DNA from: Pseudorasbora parva
Taxonomy: Eukaryota > Chordata > Actinopteri > Cypriniformes > Gobionidae
Length of the DNA: 64,000 nt
Assembly (NCBI RefSeq): GCF_024679245.1
Contig: NC_090174.1
Location: forward strand, 41,998,688 to 42,062,687
Direction of reading: 5' to 3'
Of this stretch, positions 1 to 15,055 are shown piece by piece. The notes beneath the pieces were generated by a model. That model was not told where the DNA came from, ran no database searches, and saw nothing but the letters and a program-made list of their open reading frames with translations. How positions within the stretch are numbered: the first letter of the stretch is position 1; every line of letters starts with the position of its first letter. The translations under genes and the position numbers were made by a program.

Positions 1-1037
1 CACAGATACACACATGTATGCGAAAAACCACGCAGACGTACTGCTCAACAGAAAATCTATGAATATTTCATGATGTTGCGGTCTTCAAAGTGTGACTGCT
101 GCCTCCCTCTCTGATGCTCTGAACAGCAGACAACATTCAAAGGATGCCCGGGACAGATATATGCAAAGAGAGAAAAGGCAGAAAAGTCTAAGGCAAGCAG
201 ACAGAAGAAAAAAAAAGGGGAGGGATACTGAAATAGAGACAGAGGCAAGTGTTGTAGGTGTTAACGCTGTGTGTGAAAGATGAGCCTGCCACCAGCAGCT
301 CCCAGCCCGATGAATTAGGCAGCAAGTTCTCCTGCAACATTCCCTTCTCTGCCAAATAACACACTCGCTCTCTCGCTGGCTGTTAGGGTGATTTGCCACA
401 TCATTACTAATTGATAATCACGTTGGAGAGAAGCCATCAGAGGAGTACTACCGAACTCTGCAGTGTCTGCGCTGACATTTCCTGGCTGGAGTAATGACTA
501 GGTGACATTAGTGAGAGACCTTGCAGGGAGGACAGTGAGAACGGGCAGCCAAGGGGAAAATTGCAGAGATGGTTAGCTTATCCATTTTTCCCTCCTTAAC
601 CCAGCGAAGAGGAAATGTGTATGAAAGATCAGTTGTGGTGCCAGTATATACTGACTGGCTATTTCTACAGGTCCATTTTGGTCCAGGCCTTTCTGATGCA
701 CACATGACAGTGTGACAATGAATGCAAACTGAAAGCATCAGAAATAATAACTGGATAGGAAGGACGGGGATGGTTGTAGCATCATCAGTTTAAAACTCAC
801 CGAGTACAAATGTAAAGGTACAATTTTCACTCACTCTGGGGTCACACCTCTGAAGAAAGTACAGATTAATGTTAAATGACAGAATATCATATGGTTCAGC
901 AGATTGTCTAGTTTCATTTGACATTTTAACATTTACTCAAAACTTTCACCTTCTGTTCAAAAGTTTAGGGTCAAATAGTTTTACTGTATTTTTGCAAAAT
1001 ATTATTGCTGAACTGTTTTCATATAGTTACAGTTACT
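1..1037. other. zmat4 last intron, mostly unremarkable
   Basis: AT-rich intronic sequence without a supportable gene. The open frames here (for example 85-399 minus) have no recognisable family signature. From about 943 the sequence becomes part of a dispersed cyprinid repeat (phrase TTCAAAAGTTTAGGGTC) that is interrupted by the hAT-like element at 1046. Confidence 0.6.
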
Positions 1038-2180
1038 CCTGTGATTAGGCCTTTCGCGATAAAGTCAATAAATCAATTAATCGCACAAAAAAAAAAAAAA
1101 AAAAATAGCTCACATTTTTTTTGGCCATGATAATTTCCACTTGCATGCTTGTTTGTTTTCCTCGTCTCTCTCGTTGACAGGTGCTGGTCTGATGAGACGT
1201 CATGCACAGCCAGATTCTTCTGGATCTCGTTCTTCGGTTGCGGAGCCACACGCAAAGTTACAAAATTTGACTTGCACACCGCCAAGTGGGGTCTCGCACA
1301 CTCCGCATTGACGTCATTTTTGCCGCGGGCACCTTCGCACTTGTGCGGACACGTCGAGTATAAACGAGGCTTAAAGCTACACTGAAGATGGTAGTTTGAT
1401 AAATGCAAGTTAATTATTCAGTTCAATCTTTGTGTCACATGAGTTCCTGTAGAGATAGCGATACACATTCTCCTTTTTTTGCCAAATAAATGAAAAGCAT
1501 GTCATCAATGTCTTCTCTCTTGCTGTTTCAAAATCTCACCTAGCTTTCCTCAGAGATGGTCAAGTCAAGTTCAGTTTGTGCAAGATTACATGATATAACT
1601 TTTTTTTAAATACTCTATCCTAAATTGTTGATAATTAGGCTATATGTGATATGTTGAAGCACGTTTCTGGAGTGTTAACGGTTTTGTGACCCTAAAACCG
1701 TGATATGAACCAAACCGTGGGTTTTGTGAACCGTGCCACCCCTAATATGCACCTAAAACAATCATCCATTGCAGTTTTCATCCATTGTTTTTGTTTTTTG
1801 TTAATTTATTGTGGATTTTTAAAATGTTTTTCGTTTTCAGTGTTAAATAGTCTAAAATTGATCTGTGAAAAATGTTACCTGCATTATTATGCCATTATCA
1901 TTATTTTAGATGAAAATTGTCTCAGAACGCCAATATTATCATATTGCAATTATTTTTCTGGCCAATTTATCGTCCAGCAAAATGTGTTATTGTGACAGGC
2001 CTACCTGTGATGACAGCTGAGTTTACAGCAGCCATTATTTCAATCTTTAGTATCACTTGATCGTTGGATGAATAGAAAGTTCTGAAGAACAGCATTTATT
2101 TGAAATAAAACATTTTAAATGTCTTTACTGTAACTTTTCATCAATTTAATGGATGTCTTCTGAATAAAAAAATATTCTCT
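943..2180 (+). repeat. Dispersed cyprinid repeat copy, split by a hAT insertion
   Basis: The left part (943-1045) and right part (2004-2180) belong together. The right part has the recurring phrases AGAACAGCATTTATTTGAAAT and GTAACTTTT.ATCAATTTAAT. The same phrases recur near 10770-10870, 23800-24145 (opposite orientation), 41187-41300 and 46940-48180, so this is a common interspersed family in the window. I do not assign it to a superfamily. Confidence 0.6.
1046..2003. mobile_element. Non-autonomous hAT-like element with perfect 8-bp target duplication
   Basis: Termini are TAGGCCTTTCGCGATAA at the left and TTATTGTGACAGGCCTA at the right (imperfect inverted repeats sharing TAGGCCT.TC.CGATAA). 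It is flanked on both sides by CCTGTGAT (1038-1045 and 2004-2011), an exact 8-bp target-site duplication, which defines hAT insertions. Length is 958 bp. The interior holds an A19 run (1087-1105), a CpG-rich stretch around 1180-1375, and at 1683-1745 a phrase (TGAACCAAACCGTGG) that resembles another hAT-like end seen at 60185-60255. No transposase is visible. Confidence 0.85.
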
Positions 2181-2681
2181 GATATCCCAATAAACAAAGA
2201 GCTATAAATGCGCCATAAATGACAAATTCAATTGTGTACTGACACACGGACCCATGTCAGCCTGTGTCTGTGCACGCGTTTGCCGCCTGTCAGCGCTCAT
2301 GTGAGAATTACGAAATATGTATTATTTCTAGGCTTACTAATCTTGAATGGACAAATACACAAATAATTATGCCTAAATGTCCGTCTTGGCAGTTATGTCT
2401 TGAGTGAACAAGTTTGGGACGTGTGTCTGTAAGGTCTGTGCATTATTGTAGGTCTTAAAGTGAAAGCAACCTTAGGATATACCTGCTCCTGTCTGTGTCA
2501 ATAATGTTAACTCAAAAAACATCAACAGGGGGAAAAAACAACAGTATCTGTATCTTTGTTGTATTTATTTGTTCTATTGTCATTTGTTTTTTAGTTCTTA
2601 TTTTTATTACTGACTGTTTACTTGATTCATTACTTGAATGAATTGAAGTTGTGATTTTTCTTTTTTTAAACCAAGTTTTAA

Positions 2682-2875
2682 AGGGATTGTTCACCCAGAA
2701 ATGAAATGTTGATGTTTATCTGCTTACCCCTGGTGCATCCAAAATGTAAGTGTGTTTGTTTCTTCAGTAGAACACAAATTAATATTTTTAACTTCAACCG
2801 TTGCTCGTATAATGCATGTCAAAGGGGTCTAATTGCATATTCGATGACCCGGGGGTAAGCAGATAAACTATCCCT
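2682..2875. mobile_element. Short TTAA-flanked inverted-repeat element
   Basis: Begins AGGGATTGTTCACCC and ends ATAAACTATCCCT, flanked by TTAA at 2678-2681 and 2876-2879. Internal inverted phrases (ATCTGCTTACCCC / GGGGGTAAGCAGAT) make it a foldback of 194 bp. A tail of the same family (GGGGGTAAGCAGATAAAC... ACCCTTTAA) occurs at 16201-16253. TTAA duplications with AG termini fit Kolobok-type non-autonomous elements; the assignment is inference. Confidence 0.6.
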
Positions 2876-2941
2876 TTAATTGTTTACTCAATTTTCCCAA
2901 CCTATTTGCTGTTTTAAACATACTCTAAAATGTTTCTTTAA

Positions 2942-3098
2942 CCCTTAAATGCATGAATGGTTCACCAATAATGATTACATATTCGGGTCCTTAATGACCC
3001 AGATCTATATCTAACACGGATGGATCTCTAATTATCCTGATATTAGAGTAACAGAGTAAAATAAAGCAAATTTTGTTACCTTTTGGAGCTTGGAAGGG
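2942..3098. mobile_element. Possible TTAA-flanked piggyBac-like miniature element
   Basis: Begins CCCTTAAATGCATGAATGG and ends CTTGGAAGGG, with TTAA at 2938-2941 and 3099-3102. The 5'-CCC terminus plus TTAA is what piggyBac elements show. It is only 157 bp and the inverted repeat is about 5 bp, so this could be chance. Confidence 0.35.
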
Positions 3099-3484
3099 TT
3101 AAGCCTGAGCAGATGTTTTATACCATCATCACTGCCCTAGTCAGAGTTAATTTCTCAGTACATTCAGCGTTTCATATTCACCATCTCAAACATATCGAAA
3201 CTATCATTTTCAAAATCAATATTTTGATTGCTGACAGCTTCTTCACCAGATCCACCATCAAGTAACTGACATTTAATATCTGCTTGCGTTCAGTTTGCGC
3301 TGCAGTTAATCGCTGAGCCATTTCAAGTTTTGCTGATGATACTTCTTATTCTTTTGTTTTCTGGCTGTGGGAACTGAGAGAAACATCACTTCATTGTTTT
3401 GTATCAGACATTGCCACCTTGTGGAATAAAGGTGAATTGCAGTTATTCAGTCGTCAAAGATTTAAATATTCTGGAGAATATACT

Positions 3485-4440
3485 TGCACTAGGGATGGGG
3501 CTGTATGAAAATTTCATGTCACGATTATAGTGAGCAAAATTATCATGATTAGCAATATTATATTATTTTATATTTGAAAATCAACACAAAACAAGTGGCA
3601 CTATGCACTTTAAGCATAAATCTGTTTTGTAGCATTTCTTTCCTTATGAACGTCGCCAATAGCAAGCAACACAACACAACACATCCATGTATCACAACGG
3701 ATGCGTTCCCTCGTTTTATTCAAATGCAACCTGTCATCTTGCGTCTCAGTTTTTGATTAAATTAAATCAGGACTTCACTATTAATACTACTATTTTTGTG
3801 ATCATCTCGTCGTGCGATTATTTAGTATGTTGTACAAAATGGATATTTGCCCATAATAATGTGGTAAAAAAATAATCTGTGTAATTAATTAAAAAAATCT
3901 GTGTAAAGTGTACAATGAATATACAGTACATCATCTCGTTTGTTCGTCTTTAGGCTCAAAACCACTTGCTGCAAACTTTTCTTTGCAGAAGCTTCACGTT
4001 TATTTAAAGTGGGTGAGGTAAAATATTTCAACTCAAAACAATATTTTGTCCAATTATTTCCTAGACGTAGTTTTAGTATTGAGGTCAGTGTTAACTTGCC
4101 TTGTGTTCACTATACAACAGTCTGCCTATTTTAAGTGTTTTCCCCCTATTGCAGCAATGTTCTGCAGATAGGGTGACTATACTCAATTAGGTTTCCCTCA
4201 GAACTTTTGTAAAAGCCAAAATATGACCACACCTCAGATTTGTCCTTTTAAAAGGCTGAAAAATCTCCCGGCGCGGTCACTGCTTACTGCCATTTCTTCT
4301 CATTCAAAAAATGCTTTGAGCTGCCCCTGCCACAGGATTTCGGGTGAGTTTTCAAAATCACGATAATTAAACACGGTTTTAATGATAATTCAATATTAAA
4401 CGATAATACTAATTGTCAGTACATTTTATCATCATACGAT
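3485..4440. repeat. Degenerate hAT-like repeat region
   Basis: The left end resembles the common fish end TAGGGATGGG.. followed by TTTCATGTCACGATTATAGTG. Towards 4350-4440 there are several CACGATAA / AACGATAATAC phrases as in the opposite end of that family. No clear terminus or target duplication is visible on the right, so the boundaries are approximate. Confidence 0.35.
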
Positions 4441-6049
4441 TACTTGCAAGCGAAAAGTGTTCAGTCATTGGCCACTGGCAACATACAGGTATAAAATAAA
4501 TCTGTTTGTCTAACCTAACCCTATGTGAATAACTTCTCTTCTCAAAGAATTAAAGTATCCAGATAATTGTTTAATTTAGCACCCATTCTAATTGTTTTCA
4601 ATTCTAATCTTGTGCTGACAGTCAAAGTAATAGTCACTTTGAGCCAGGCCAAGTCTCTAGTGTTTCTTCCATTAACAAGGATGCTCTGAATCCACCATCC
4701 ATCACTCTAAGCTGGGGATAACCTCCAGCCCAAACAAACTAAACCCAACATCAGCTCAGTCTCACAGCGGCATTCTCTCCAAAGCTTTGATATGTACCGG
4801 AGTGAGTCCTTTAGCTCTAATGAGTGGAAACATCCCATGTTACTGAACCATTCTTCTAGCCAATTCAAGCCCTTGCTAGCCTGGACTCTCTTGCTCAGCT
4901 GAGAGAAAATGTATATGTAATTGTTATTGACATTATGTGAGCCATGAGACAATGGGAGATCACACTTTTCAAGCCCTTTAGAAATGAATAGCCTGTACCG
5001 TGGACACACAGACCTATTGCTTTTATTCTCTTGGCGCCCAGGCTGGAGATGAGGCAAGGGAAGTAAAAGACACATTGAGAGGAAGTTTTATTGTATTATG
5101 TGAGCGGTTTCATTAATCCATCGAAGAAGTGAGCCCCACGGCACCAACTATCACTCTAAGCTGGGAATAGCCTTCAAGTGAAATATGATATGAGTAACAG
5201 AGGTTTGTGACCTCACAGTTTGGCATTGAGCTCTTATTCTTTGAGTAACAAAGAGGTCATATAAAAAGTCACACAACACTGAATTCCTTCTTCAAGATGA
5301 ATGCATTTACTTTTAAAGACATCGCCGCATCAAAGCAAAATGATCTGATATTTGTGACATTTCTGTGCTGCATAATGGAAGTCTTAACAAAATGGAGGGA
5401 AAAAATAGATCGTATATTTGTGACCTTGATCAGGTGACATTAGCTATGTTTCCACCACACGGCTTTCACCACATTTTTGTGTTTTTTCTTTTGGTGCAAA
5501 CTTTGAAAATATTTGCTAAACATTTGGATGGAAACCCAACTATTGTACAGATAGACTCAAGCAGTAAAAATGACATTGTCCCTTTAAGTACTGAGTAATA
5601 GTAATAAATTACATGTACTTAGTATAGGGGTAGGGTATGATTAGGGTTTTGTTTAGGGCTACTTTCATGTAAGTATGCCTAATTTATAGTTATTACTATT
5701 GTAAATACATGTAACATTACATTTAGTTTTGTTAAGTCTTTTGCTGAGATGTCTATGGGGTGAGTTTTTTAAATGAAATATAACACATCGATAATGTAAA
5801 AATCTCTAGGAATGAGTTTAAGAAAAAACACTGAAAATATTTGCATTCAACCTCTGTTTCATAGAACCAACCAATATATTTCTAGTCAGCTGCACTGGCC
5901 ATTACTATCAAACATCTTTTCTACCAAAGACCTGCAGGACAGTAAAACAATACAAATCTTTTATCATTCAGATAGCCTGTAATGAACTAACAGCAAAAGT
6001 AATCATGCAGCAATAAGAAGACATTAAGACAGGGTTTAAAAGTCTGTAC
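4441..6049. other. zmat4 intron without recognised features
   Basis: Unique-looking AT-rich sequence. The longest open frame (4707-5075 minus) shows no domain and no splice-supported structure. No fourth zmat4 finger was found here. Confidence 0.5.
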
Positions 6050-6274
6050 CTTTCATTTCTCCCATGTCTAAAGTTTTCCCTAGTTGTTCCAGCAGGTCTG
6101 CACGTGCTGCGTTCTTCTTGTGCTTTTTGCCATCGTAGTGTTGCTGTGCCATTCCGGGGTTGTTAAACCAAGCATTACACAGCTGACAGTAGCGATCAGA
6201 ATCCCGGTGCTGACGGGTCGAGCTCACAGGTGAAGTTTCTGAGGAGGGCGTTTTCACTGGACTAGGTGGCACCT
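6050..6274 (-). CDS. zmat4: zmat4 coding exon, residues 117-191, zinc finger 3
   Basis: Minus-strand exon of 225 bp, phase 1 at both ends. It starts [19 protein letters not shown], a Ser/Pro-rich linker that is less conserved than the fingers, then gives finger 3: C146, C149, H162 and H168 in [20 protein letters not shown], followed by [10 protein letters not shown] and the [15 protein letters not shown] helix-like segment. The acceptor is TGTTTCTTTAG|AGGTG and the donor is ATGAAAG|GTACAG. Vertebrate ZMAT4 continues after this point for about 38 residues with a fourth finger. I searched 1-6049 by eye on the minus strand for the conserved finger-4 motifs (YRCTIC, HAHLKGSKHQ) and did not find them, so the last exon should lie beyond the left edge of the window. 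Confidence 0.95.
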
Positions 6275-6307
6275 CTAAAGAAACAAAACAGAACAAGCCT
6301 TGCAATG

Positions 6308-6459
6308 CACTGTAAAAAAATATTTTTGGTATAATTTACAGTAAGTAGCATGGCTGCCTTAAAATTGAGTTTATTTAAGTAAAAAAATTGAGTTAATACG
6401 ATGAAGGAAATTTGTTTAATAAATAGAAACTTAAAATATTATTGTATCTGAGCAGGTAA

Positions 6460-6495
<36 letters not shown>

Positions 6496-6496
6496 A
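6308..6496. repeat. TIR-element fragment and (ATT)n microsatellite
   Basis: ACTGTAAAAAAATATTTT at the left, then AATTGAGTTTATTTAAGTAAAAAAATTGAGTT, the style of the common cyprinid CACTGTAAAAA repeats, then a tract of about eleven ATT units (6463-6495). It lies just upstream of zmat4 exon 4 in transcript terms. Confidence 0.5.
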
Positions 6497-6819
6497 GTGT
6501 GGAATATTAATTTAACAGATTATTTATGCTATTTGATGCATTACAACTTCGAATTTGAGCGCAATTGCTAAATATGCTGGGAATGTGTTTTTAGTAAGCC
6601 TGCAGAGGTTTGGCAACCAAGGACAAATTTTTTTAATTCTGTGTATTGCTAGCCAAGTCACAGAAGAAAACAACTTTTTTTCTCCATATTTTCGTCACAC
6701 TTTCTGTCCATTAGGGTCAAGTATCATGTTGGACAAATTGAGAGAAATTACTATTATTAATATTTGTTGGCCATGAAACTTAATTTTGTGTATAATTTTA
6801 CAACAATGATGATAGATGA

Positions 6820-7085
6820 TGATAGATGTTTATTGAGCAGAAAATCAGCATATTAGAATTTCTGAAGGATAAAAATTCATAAAGTTCAGCTTTGTCATCC
6901 CAGGAATAAATTATAACTTTTAAATAAATATAAACAGTTTTACATTTTTGCGCTTTGAGATTCATCGGAATGAGAAGTCTGTTATAAATAATTATAAATA
7001 ATATGTATTATGTTTATATAAATTGTAATGATATTTTACAATAAAACCCTCTGATTTAACTGTACTTTTGATTAAATAAACAGTC
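6820..7085 (-). repeat. Dispersed cyprinid repeat copy
   Basis: Contains CAGCATATTAGAATTTCTGAAGGAT, AAAGTTCAGCTTTGTCATC and the tail GATTAAATAAACAGTCTTGGTG, shared with the copies at 23800-24145 and 46940-47020. Confidence 0.55.
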
Positions 7086-7100
7086 TTGGTGGGCATTAGA

Positions 7101-7437
7101 TTGGGTAATCCAGCCTGATCTGCCGGCGTTTTGTTTCGCTCTGTATCTCAGTCTGGAAACATGTACATTCATTATCCTGCTTCTGTTACAAATTTGCAGG
7201 AACCAGTCACAGACTGGCTTATCCACCTGGCACACTATTGGCAGGTTTCACACAATGGCGGATAGATAAGGGATGGATCAATGCACGTTGATCACGATCA
7301 TTTGAATTATGCTCGTTGATCACGCCTCTTGTGGTCTTATTCGTTGAAGAACTATCCATTTGCATACAGTAAATAACATAGCAGACTCCCCAGACAAATG
7401 TTCAATATTAAAAGGCTTGGTCTGGGGATAGCCAGAC
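7101..7437 (+). repeat. 'GCCTGATCTGCCGGCG...GGATAGCCAGAC' repeat, copy A
   Basis: One of three copies in the window (the others are 28599-28958 inverted and 32539-32947 direct). Shared landmarks in order: CCAGCCTGATCTGC.GGCG, TTGTTTCGCTCTG, TTCTGTTACAAAT, CACGCCTCTTGTGGTC, CAGACTCCCCAGAC and GGTCTGGGGATAGCCAGAC. The ends are loosely inverted (CTGGGTAAACCCAG versus CTGGCTATCCCCAG), so it may be a non-autonomous DNA element; no coding capacity. Confidence 0.6.
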
Positions 7438-8589
7438 AAGTTGAGCATTAGATTTCTTTCAAAATCATATAAAATAAAATAACCCCAAACTTTTGAGTGT
7501 AAATGTTATTTAATTTTATTAGCTATTTTTCTATTCATATTTTCAACAAACATCACAGGATGTCATTGCAACATTTACTGTCTCCATCGCTCAGTGAACT
7601 GCATATGCCAAATTTTTTTGTTGTTGATGTTTGTCTCTTTTGTTGTTTTAGAGGCTTAGCGTGAAGAATATTCTACACATTTTACGCAAAAGGCTTCTGG
7701 AGAAAAACTGCCTTCAGGCATCCTAGAGAAATAAATGTTCCTAAAAGAAGTGGGGGTATGAGTATGTTTTACTGTTTGCGCTGCTTTGTTTTGAATGACT
7801 CACATCACTCACATCACGAGGGGCAGACTATCAGTCTTAAACATGTAATGTTGCCATTTGATATAAAATTACCCACCAGCTGGCATTGAACTTTGTTTTA
7901 TTTGCTTGCCAAAGCCAAGTCTTACACTCATTTGGCACTCGAAGTATGTAATTTTGGACCCTGGTTGTAAAGCAGATAGCTTGAGGATTTTTGGAACTCT
8001 GTCTACACAAGTACATGCCCAGAAAGCAAAAGAGAAACTCACATGAATTATTCCCAGCAATGCAAGTACATTTTACTGCTTGGGTAACCCAATGAAACAA
8101 ACAAAGTGTGCGTGTTATTCTTGTTATTCGTCTTGACTAGTTGGAAACTACTAGAATCAAAAGTTATTTCTGATCTTGACAGCAACAACACAATTACTGA
8201 GATTTTATCTATCCTTCTGTTTAGATGTGTATTCTGCTGAACACAACAAACAAGTTGTTGTCATTGACTTTAACAGGAAGGTGAAGCTTTGGATTGTTTC
8301 CGACAGTCCTCAGCCTGACCCACACCACAAAAAATCCAAGCTTATTTAACTGTATGCTTTTATGCATTCCTGTGCATGGATCGTGCCATAAACACAAAAC
8401 AATCAGTTTTAACACCTCAGTGGCTGTCCACTCTGGCATAGACAATGTTTACAAAAGCTCAGTTCACCATCGACATCACATCCTATTATTTGGCAGAGGA
8501 GACAATTAGAGAGAATAGGCTGCTTTGTGTCTGAGTTTGTCAGTGTTCATAGGTGTCACTGAGGGGTGACAGTGACTTACACTAGTTAA
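7438..8589. other. zmat4 intron without recognised features
   Basis: AT-rich. Open frames at 7837-8100 and 8221-8445 (minus) have no recognisable motif and look like chance. Confidence 0.45.
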
Positions 8590-9226
8590 AGGGTTAGTTC
8601 ACCCAAAAATGAAATTAATTAATTAATGACCCTAATGTCGTTCCACACCCGTTTATCTTCAGAACACAGTTTAATATATTTTATATATAGTCTGAGAGCG
8701 TATGTCCATGTCCAGAAAGGTAATAAAAACATCATCAAAGTAGTCCATATGTGACATCACTTAGTTAATTAAAATCTCTTGAAGCATTGAAAATACATTT
8801 TGGTCCAAAAATAACAAAAACTACAACTTTATTCAGAATTCTTCCGCGTTTGTGTTCAGTCCTCAAATAAAGATTCAAACGGTTATGAATCAGTGTATTG
8901 ATTCATGATTCGGGAATGCATGTCAAACTGCTGAAATCATGTGACTGGCGATCCGAATCATGAATCAATACGATGATTCATAACCATTTGAATCTTTATT
9001 TGAGGATTGAACACAAACAAGGAAGAGAAGACAGTGCTGAATAAAGTTGTAGTTTTTGTTATTTTTGGACCAAAATGTATTTTCGATGCTTCAAGAGATT
9101 CTACTTAACCAACTGATGTCACATATGGACTACTTTGATGATGTTTTAACTGTGTTCTGAAGATGAACGGAGGTCTTACGGGTGGTTCATTAATGACATC
9201 ATTTTATTTTTGGGTGAACTAACTCT
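8590..9226. mobile_element. Large foldback element (TTAA type)
   Basis: Left terminus AGGGTTAGTTCACCCA follows TTAA (8586-8589); right terminus TGGGTGAACTAACTCT is followed by TTAT (9227-9230), one mutation from TTAA. Arms of about 325 bp (8590-8913) and 275 bp (8953-9226) are inverted copies of each other, with landmarks CATATGTGACATCACTTAGTT / ACTGATGTCACATATG and GATTCATGATTCGG / CCGAATCATGAATC around a loop of about 40 nt. As intronic RNA it would form a long hairpin. Confidence 0.75.
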
Positions 9227-9230
9227 TTAT

Positions 9231-13612
<4,382 letters not shown>

Positions 13613-14029
13613 TGTGTGTGTGTGTGTATATATGTATATATATATGTACACTCTAAAAAATTATTCAGTGGCTTAGTAAATATCACAGTAATAATTAACT
13701 TTATTAACTTAATAAAATCTCTCAATATCATTTACTTGATGGTTTTAGTTAAACATACCAAAATAATTGACTAAAAATCCAACAGTTAATTTTGTCTAAA
13801 ATGTATAGTTATATTTAAGTTTTTTTCACTAAAATAATTTAGTATTCAAATAACCAATTCTTTATTTTAAATATACTTAATACATTTGCGAAATTTATTT
13901 CAAAATATTTGAGAATGGAGAATTAAACCGATCTGTTTCAAGAACCACAAATATTACTTAATTAAAATCAAGATTATTAATATTTAACACACACTGAGGA
14001 AATTGAGTAAATTTACTCGATTAAAACAA

Positions 14030-14165
14030 TGCGCCCCTCCCCCACCCTCTGACGTGACGACAGCTCGACGGTTGAGTGAGTGCGGATATTTGAATTCTCC
14101 TCAGTCACCAGAGCAGTTTCTTCTTCTCAGCGTCGCAGAATTGGGGCATTTCCTCTGAAATTCAG
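14030..14165 (+). promoter_or_regulatory. CpG-rich promoter-like region and non-coding first exon of the mini-gene
   Basis: GC- and CpG-rich stretch in otherwise AT-rich DNA, with TGACGTGA at 14050-14057 (a CRE-like core) and no ATG between about 14060 and 14165. It ends with a donor, ATTCAG|GTTTGT (14163-14168). The following intron would be 14166-14400 (235 bp), closing with TTTTTGTTTATTGTCAG. No TATA box is evident. The transcription start is not determinable by reading. Confidence 0.4.
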
Positions 14166-14403
14166 GTTTGTATGTTTTTTTTTTAAATCTATATAATCAT
14201 TACTGTGCTAAAAGGCATTTTATTTAATTCAAAACAACATACAGGGACACTGTGTGTCACCTTAAGTTAACGTGTGGCGTTGGTCTTTGAAACGCCTGCT
14301 GTGTGGCTCAAAACACACAACTTTATTCGTAAAGATAATGAATATAATGAATTTGGACGATAAAATCTTATAAAACTGGGCACTTTTTGTTTATTGTCAG
14401 GTT

Positions 14404-14568
14404 ATGGAGTCTGGCGCCTCGCAGCATCTTTCAGCTACAAATGAAACGCAGGACAGCGGTCTCAAGTTCAAAGTCCACCCGCAGACCGCTAACGTTAGTC
14501 CATCTCAGGCTCGAGAAACAGCGCTGATACGGTGGAAATGGGATAACAGACCGGTTGATTACACTTGA
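14404..14568 (+). CDS. Short ORF (54 aa) in a spliced mini-gene inside a TIR element
   Basis: The ATG is the first one after the acceptor TTGTCAG|GTT (14400). The 54-codon frame begins MESGASQHLSATNETQDSGL and ends WKWDNRPVDYT, then TGA. The upstream candidate exon has no ATG, so this would be the first start codon of the spliced RNA. An AATAAA signal lies 132 nt after the stop (14700-14705) with GT-rich sequence just behind it. I recognise no domain; the C-terminal RWKWDNRP is basic and aromatic. It may be a captured gene fragment or a non-coding RNA with an incidental frame. The ORF is below the length at which coding can be judged by eye. Confidence 0.35.
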   Translation: MESGASQHLSATNETQDSGLKFKVHPQTANVSPSQARETALIRWKWDNRPVDYT

Positions 14569-14699
14569 ATTACTTTTAAATGTTTAATTTTTACTTCTAA
14601 AATGTTTGTTACATGAGTTTAAATGTTGTAAAATAACTGTTATTCTTTACATGTCAAAACAGTAATATATGCTGTAACGTTATTGCTGTACTCGTCGAC

Positions 14700-14705
14700 A
14701 ATAAA
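14700..14705 (+). terminator. Polyadenylation signal of the mini-gene
   Basis: Canonical AATAAA in GACAATAAAGGCC, followed 15-40 nt later by a GT-rich run (AAGTGTGTTTGTGTGGACTG), the expected layout of a cleavage/polyadenylation site. Confidence 0.45.
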
Positions 14706-15055
14706 GGCCATGTCATGTATAAGTGTGTTTGTGTGGACTGTGGAGTATTTTACAAAGGTTTAGAGGAAATTAAAGTTATACTATACAAGTTAGTAATACT
14801 CATAAATAAAAACAGTTCATATTAGTCATAAATATTGTTTTTTAAAATGCTTTTTACCCAATTTTTTCTACTCAATTGAATTTGTTAATGTAACAAATGC
14901 AGTTACTCAGATCTACTTAATTTTTTTACTTACATTTACTCAGTTCTTATGGTGTCTATAATTGATTCCACTGCTTTAAAATTTACTCATTTTTTTTAGT
15001 GTAAAAATGTTTCACCAAAAAAATTGAGTAAATCATAGTATTAGTTTTTAGAGTG

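Larger units (their letters stand above)
13649..15055 (+). mobile_element. TIR element (TA-flanked) carrying an apparent mini-gene
   Basis: Starts CACTCTAAAAAATTATTCAG and ends TTAGTTTTTAGAGTG, an 11-bp inverted repeat CACTCTAAAAA, flanked by TA on both sides (within TA/TG-rich DNA, so the duplication is not decisive). The same terminal motif and TA flanks occur on the 244-bp hairpin element at 50350-50593. The outer parts are AT-rich with recurring TGAGTAAAT / ATTTACTCA words. The middle (about 14030-14720) differs sharply: it is CpG-rich and gene-like. Whether the middle is transposon sequence or captured host sequence cannot be told from here. Confidence 0.65.

Noticed and set aside
85..399. 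104-codon minus-strand frame near the left edge
   Set aside because: No domain, no splice structure and biased toward Leu/Ser; consistent with chance.
7837..8100. 87-codon minus-strand frame
   Set aside because: No recognisable motif, overlapping alternative frames, surrounding sequence is ordinary intron.
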